This document shows, in pieces, positions 6,001 to 8,877 of a stretch of DNA of 8,877 nucleotides. The stretch comes from Puniceicoccales bacterium. GTDB lineage: Bacteria > Verrucomicrobiota > Verrucomicrobiia > Opitutales > JAIRKQ01. Location of the stretch: assembly GCA_031270385.1 (NCBI GenBank), contig JAISXS010000049.1, forward strand, positions 1 to 8,877. Direction: 5' to 3'. Made by a program: the position numbers and the translations under genes. The notes beneath the pieces were generated by a model, which saw only the letters and a list, made by a program, of their open reading frames with translations, made no database searches and had not been told where the DNA came from. Positions within the stretch are counted from its first letter, which is position 1; each line of letters begins with the position of its first letter.

Positions 6001-6065
6001 TAACAACCATGGACGTTCCGGTTGGCCGGCCGACATCGCAGGAAAACAACCCGCGTGCGTCACAC

Positions 6066-6165
6066 TATACGTTTTACCCGAGAAGAGCGTGTTTTTTTTG
6101 CAAAAAGAGAAATTACCCCTCAGAGTACCGTCGGACGGAATGCCCTTGCCGAGCACGACAGCTGC
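6066..6165. repeat. Decayed copy of the palindromic repeat
   Basis: The left arm TATAC..TTTTACCCGAGAAGAGCG and the right side CGTCGGACGGAATGCCC, TTGCCGAGCACGACAG follow the block order of copies 1 and 2 with many changes, mostly toward G/C. Orientation is the same. Ends are approximate. Confidence 0.45.
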
Positions 6166-6236
6166 ACACGCAAAACGCCCCCGACAGAACAATGTTACTA
6201 CCGAGGGCTGGATGGGATTGGGATGGGAGAAATTCT

Positions 6237-6491
6237 TTACACCACAGTAAACTTGGCACACGCACTTTTGCGGCGATCCGCCGAATTCCCATGGATCACA
6301 TTAGTCTTGACAGCTTTATCGAGCGCTGAGACATAATCCCTAGCTGCCTGTTGCACCGCACCGGTGCCATCCGCGACGGCCGCACGCAACCTTCTCGCCA
6401 GTGTCCTCAGCCTGCTCTTCACGACGCTATTTTGTGCACTGCGCCTCCACGCTTGCAACACCGCCTTACGAGCTGCCCTCTTATTCGCCAT
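6237..6491 (-). CDS. rpsT: 30S ribosomal protein S20
   Basis: Binds 16S rRNA early in 30S assembly. 84 residues (E. coli S20 has 87) starting MANKRAARKAVLQAWRRSAQ, with the family's basic three-helix pattern: NSVVKSRLRTLARRLRAAV, a short linker, then AARDYVSALDKAVKTNVIHG and a basic tail NSADRRKSACAKF. ATG 6491 is fixed by a strong GGAGGAG (6504-6498) six bases upstream. Ends in TAA. Monocistronic here; the orphan locus follows at a distance of about 370 bp on the same strand. Confidence 0.96.
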   Translation of the reverse strand: MANKRAARKAVLQAWRRSAQNSVVKSRLRTLARRLRAAVADGTGAVQQAARDYVSALDKAVKTNVIHGNSADRRKSACAKFTVV

Positions 6492-6521
6492 TCAACACTC
6501 CTCCAAACACAACTCTGAACG

Positions 6522-6549
6522 AGGCTACGAAGCTATGTTCAAAAGTCAA
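6522..6549 (-). promoter_or_regulatory. Candidate promoter for rpsT
   Basis: On the minus strand, TTGACT (6549-6544) matches five of six -35 consensus bases and lies 16 bases from TAGCCT (6527-6522), a weak -10. Transcription would begin near 6515, giving a leader of about 24 nt containing GGAGGAG. A T-rich stretch immediately upstream could act like an UP element (inference). Confidence 0.33.
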
Positions 6550-6563
6550 GAAAAAAAATCTTC

Positions 6564-6622
6564 TTCGCAAAATTTTTTTTGCCAGAACCGATGGATTCGA
6601 TGCAGAAAAAAAAATTTGCGAA
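6564..6622. repeat. Inverted repeat (long A/T hairpin) flanked by direct repeats
   Basis: The left arm TTCGCAAAA followed by T8 and GC (6564-6582) pairs with GCAG, A9, TTTGCGAA (6602-6622) around a 19-base loop. The motif TCAAG followed by A-run and (T)TCTT occurs on both sides, at about 6546-6563 and 6626-6643, in direct orientation. It could be a bidirectional terminator-like hairpin, a regulator site or a slippage product. It lies upstream of both divergent genes, which is unusual for a terminator. Confidence 0.6.
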
Positions 6623-6761
6623 AAATCAAGAAAAAAATTCTTTTGGACGGGAATTTAAAAGTTTTTCCGATTTTTTAAAAATCAATTTCTGGAATTTGGG
6701 AAATGTTCATCAAAAAAATTGCCTTCAGTTGTGATAGCGGCAGGCTGCCCCTTTGATTCCA

Positions 6762-8069
6762 ATGAGCAAAGAAATGAAAAATAGTTGTGCGCTAACACCC
6801 GGGGAAATCGATGCAAAATATCGTTACTGGCGCTTTCGTACAGTGTATTCCCTAATTATCGGCTATGCGGCATTTTATTTGGTACGACAGAACTTTCAGG
6901 TGGTCATGGTAAACATGCTGAAAGAATTTAATTGTACCAAAACCGATATCGGTTGGGCACTTACCGCCTTTGCATTGATCTACGGGGTTGGCAAATTTTT
7001 TGGTGGCATAATATGTGATAAAACGAATGCCAGGTGGTTTATGACTGTCGGGCTACTCGGCTCTGCGTTGTGTAGCATATGCATGGGACTCTCGAGTACG
7101 TTGTGGAGTATAGCCTTGTTTTACGCGGCAAATGGAATTTTCCAATCCGCTGGATGGCCCCCAGTTTCACGATTGATGACACAGTGGTACTCCGCTGATA
7201 GATTGGGGACGATGTGGGGAACCGTCAATGCTTCGCACCAGATCGGCAGCGTGGTCATATTGACGCTCGGCTCCCTAATATTAAAGCGCCTTGGATGGCG
7301 CTACACATTTTTAATTCCCGCCGTTGTGGCAATATTTTTGGCGTTTTTTTTAGCAGAGAGGCTGCGCGATAGTCCGCAATCTCTCGGCCTACCATCGGTC
7401 GAAGAAAAAGAAAATCTAACAGAGGAGCATTCCGATGGGGAGGATGTAACACTCAAGGAAATTTTTTTGAAACATATTTTGCCGAACAGGGCACTGTGGT
7501 ATGTTTGTTGTGCAAATTTTTTCGTCTACGTAATAAGAATGGGATTTTTTAATTGGGCACTGATGTTCCTCAAAGAGTCGCGCGGGGCTGAGATAATGAC
7601 TTCAGCTTGGATGAGTTCAGCATTTGAGATGACCGGTACAATCGGAGGTTTCTTGGCGGGATGGATGTCGGACAGAGTCTTTGGCGGTCGCAGAAATTGC
7701 ACTTCCTTTTACTTCATGATCATACTAATGCTCGTACTGCTGATATTTTGGGCATTGCCGACAAATTCCGTATTTATGAACACACTGTTTTTCTTTGCGT
7801 TTGGTTTTTCCGTCTACGGTCCACAGACACTTGTAGGCGTGGCGGGCGCCGAATTCGGGTCACGACGGGCAGCAGCGACCGGTGCAGGGTTGACTGGGAC
7901 GTTCGGCTATCTCGGTTCTGCAATTTCCGGTTGGGGAGTCGGGAAAATAGCGGATGAGTGCGGATGGTCTGCCGTATTTTTATTTTTCGCTATATGCGCT
8001 GCCGCAGGTGCATTTTTCTTTATGCTAAACTGGGACAAAACCAGTCAGCGCCAGAAGGCAAAAGCGTGA
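6762..8069 (+). CDS. MFS transporter of the organophosphate:phosphate antiporter (OPA) family, UhpT/UhpC/GlpT-like
   Basis: Probable inner-membrane exchanger of a phosphorylated metabolite (hexose phosphate or glycerol-3-phosphate) for phosphate. 435 residues from ATG 6762 with about 12 hydrophobic segments and a central charged loop (EEKENLTEEHSDGED) between the two six-helix halves. The two substrate-phosphate arginines of GlpT are present in context: Arg42 in FYLVRQNF (GlpT Arg45) and Arg259 in VYVIRMGFFNW (GlpT Arg269). GWPPVSRLM and NASHQIG (His159, like GlpT His165) also match. The length also resembles UhpC sensors and the chlamydial UhpC-type transporter, so substrate and a sensing role remain open. 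TTG 6753 is an alternative start; neither has a clear ribosome-binding site. truA follows by 14 bp. Confidence 0.88.
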   Translation: MSKEMKNSCALTPGEIDAKYRYWRFRTVYSLIIGYAAFYLVRQNFQVVMVNMLKEFNCTKTDIGWALTAFALIYGVGKFFGGIICDKTNARWFMTVGLLGSALCSICMGLSSTLWSIALFYAANGIFQSAGWPPVSRLMTQWYSADRLGTMWGTVNASHQIGSVVILTLGSLILKRLGWRYTFLIPAVVAIFLAFFLAERLRDSPQSLGLPSVEEKENLTEEHSDGEDVTLKEIFLKHILPNRALWYVCCANFFVYVIRMGFFNWALMFLKESRGAEIMTSAWMSSAFEMTGTIGGFLAGWMSDRVFGGRRNCTSFYFMIILMLVLLIFWALPTNSVFMNTLFFFAFGFSVYGPQTLVGVAGAEFGSRRAAATGAGLTGTFGYLGSAISGWGVGKIADECGWSAVFLFFAICAAAGAFFFMLNWDKTSQRQKAKA

Positions 8070-8083
8070 TTTGACACCATATC

Positions 8084-8821
8084 ATGCGATGGAAATGTAT
8101 TTGTAGTTATGACGGAACTGACTTCGAAGGCTGGCAAAGTCAGCCGAGTGGCAACACAATACAAGATATACTCGAAAAGAGGCTGGGATTTATTTTCGAG
8201 TGTCCGATTAGGGTACACGGAAGCGGAAGAACCGACGCTGGCGTACACGCGAACCGGCAAGTTTTCCACTTCGATGGCGATTGGAAGTATGGCGCGGAAA
8301 AACTGATTTTGGCATTCAAAAGTAATATTCCGAAAACGATCCGCGTGTTTTCCGCCGAGGAAGTTGAAAACTCCTTTCACGCTAGATTTTCCGCGGTTCG
8401 GAAGAGATATGTGTATAATTTTTTAGAAGGAGAGGCGTCCCCGTTTGATTACCGCTACGTTTTCAGTTTGGGACGCCGAAGGTTGGACGTTGAAAAAATG
8501 AACGAGGTCGCGGAAGTTTTCCTTGGCGAGCATGATTTTTCCAATTTTGGAGCGATGCACGGCGACAACAGCGGTGAAAATACGAGGAAAACAATGGTCG
8601 AGATGTGTTTCGTCCGCAATGGAAGGCGTATAACGTTTATAACCGAGGGCAGCGGATATTTGTACAAAATGGTGCGCATAATGGCGGGGTGTTTTGCCCA
8701 AATCGGTCTTGGCCGGTTGAGTTCTGACGTAGTTGCTGATGCCCTGCGTGGGGGAAGTCAAAATTTTAGAAAGGAGTGCCTGCCAGCGTGTGGGCTATTC
8801 CTGGACGATGTTAGCTATTGA
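8084..8821 (+). CDS. truA: tRNA pseudouridine(38-40) synthase
   Basis: Isomerises uridines 38-40 in the anticodon stem-loop of many tRNAs. 245 residues, within the normal TruA range. Motifs: the N-terminal CICSYDGTDFEGWQSQP, the catalytic loop GSGRTDAGVHA with Asp51 as nucleophile (E. coli Asp60), FHARFSAVRKRYVYNF, HDFSNFGAM, and the C-terminal GSGYLYKMVRIMAG. The ATG at 8084 gives the expected N-terminus; no ribosome-binding site is evident in the 14-bp gap after the transporter, so translational coupling is plausible (inference). Ends TGA at 8821, followed at once by another repeat copy. Confidence 0.96.
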   Translation: MRWKCICSYDGTDFEGWQSQPSGNTIQDILEKRLGFIFECPIRVHGSGRTDAGVHANRQVFHFDGDWKYGAEKLILAFKSNIPKTIRVFSAEEVENSFHARFSAVRKRYVYNFLEGEASPFDYRYVFSLGRRRLDVEKMNEVAEVFLGEHDFSNFGAMHGDNSGENTRKTMVEMCFVRNGRRITFITEGSGYLYKMVRIMAGCFAQIGLGRLSSDVVADALRGGSQNFRKECLPACGLFLDDVSY

Positions 8822-8832
8822 GTCCTACATGG

Positions 8833-8877
8833 CATAGTCATCTTACCTGAAAAGAGCATATTGTTTTTCCATACAAG
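8833..8877. repeat. Palindromic MITE-like repeat, copy 3 (cut by window edge)
   Basis: CATAGTC, A, TCTT, ACCT, GAAAAGAGCAT, then a T-rich centre and TTTCCAT reproduce the left half of copies 1 and 2 in the same orientation. The right half lies outside the window. It starts 12 bases after the truA stop, as copy 1 starts right after the peptidase stop. Confidence 0.7.

Larger units (their letters stand above)
5868..6236. other. Non-coding tract between orphan locus and rpsT, with two repeat copies
   Basis: Contains the ribosome-binding site for the ATG at 5867, repeat copy 2 (5896-6000), a decayed copy (about 6066-6165) and a palindromic GGCCGGCC at about 6022-6030. Open frames crossing it on both strands use repeat sequence and show no protein features. 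I see no clear terminator for rpsT here. Confidence 0.55.
6492..6761. other. A/T-rich divergent regulatory region between rpsT and the transporter
   Basis: No gene is supported. It carries the rpsT ribosome-binding site and candidate promoter, a 19-21-bp inverted repeat with homopolymer arms (6564-6622), direct repeats flanking that hairpin, and runs of A and T to about 6720. I find no convincing promoter for the plus-strand transporter. A short near-palindrome GGCAGGCTGCC lies just before its start. Confidence 0.6.

Noticed and set aside
6236..6237. Intrinsic terminator directly after rpsT
   Set aside because: No stem followed by a T run could be found on the minus strand just below 6237.
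5906..6336. Three overlapping plus-strand open frames of 104-114 codons
   Set aside because: They lie in different frames over repeat sequence and antisense to rpsT, and have compositions without family motifs.

Overview
The window looks like bacterial chromosome with housekeeping genes and wide intergenic gaps. The genes support a bacterium with type II fatty-acid synthesis (accB, accC), a bacterial-type UMP kinase and ribosome recycling factor (pyrH, frr), ribosomal protein S20 (rpsT) and tRNA pseudouridine synthase A (truA). An organophosphate:phosphate antiporter-family transporter next to this set, together with repeat-filled gaps and one decayed-looking orphan locus, fits a host-associated or genome-degrading lineage. 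The Verrucomicrobiota/Chlamydiota group is a guess from gene style only. TGA is a genuine stop: frr, the peptidase, the transporter and truA all end with it.

Layout. Positions 1-1054 (minus) hold an accB-accC operon, with accC cut by the left edge. A divergent intergenic region (1055-1230) separates it from a plus-strand run: pyrH (from an apparent CTG or ATT start), frr and an M20-family dipeptidase, closely spaced and probably co-transcribed, ending at 3885. Positions 3886-4388 are non-coding and contain one well-preserved copy and at least two decayed copies of a palindromic repeat of about 105 bp. Positions 4389-5867 (minus) hold an unrecognised locus: a 252-codon and a 174-codon open frame in the same reading frame, separated by a single TGA, with frameshifted coding-like sequence upstream that has the best ribosome-binding site of the locus. 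Positions 5868-6236 hold a second well-preserved copy of the repeat followed by a decayed copy. rpsT (minus, 6237-6491) and an OPA-family MFS transporter (plus, 6762-8069) diverge from an A/T-rich region with a strong hairpin. truA follows the transporter by 14 bp. A third copy of the repeat begins right after truA and runs off the right edge.

How the parts relate. The recognised genes serve core functions: malonyl-CoA supply, UMP phosphorylation, ribosome recycling, peptide turnover, 30S assembly, phosphorylated-metabolite exchange and anticodon-stem modification. The least explained content is the mobile-looking repeat family (about 106 bp, 27-bp imperfect terminal inverted repeats, an internal hairpin, no coding capacity) and the orphan locus that lies between two clusters of it, all in the same orientation.
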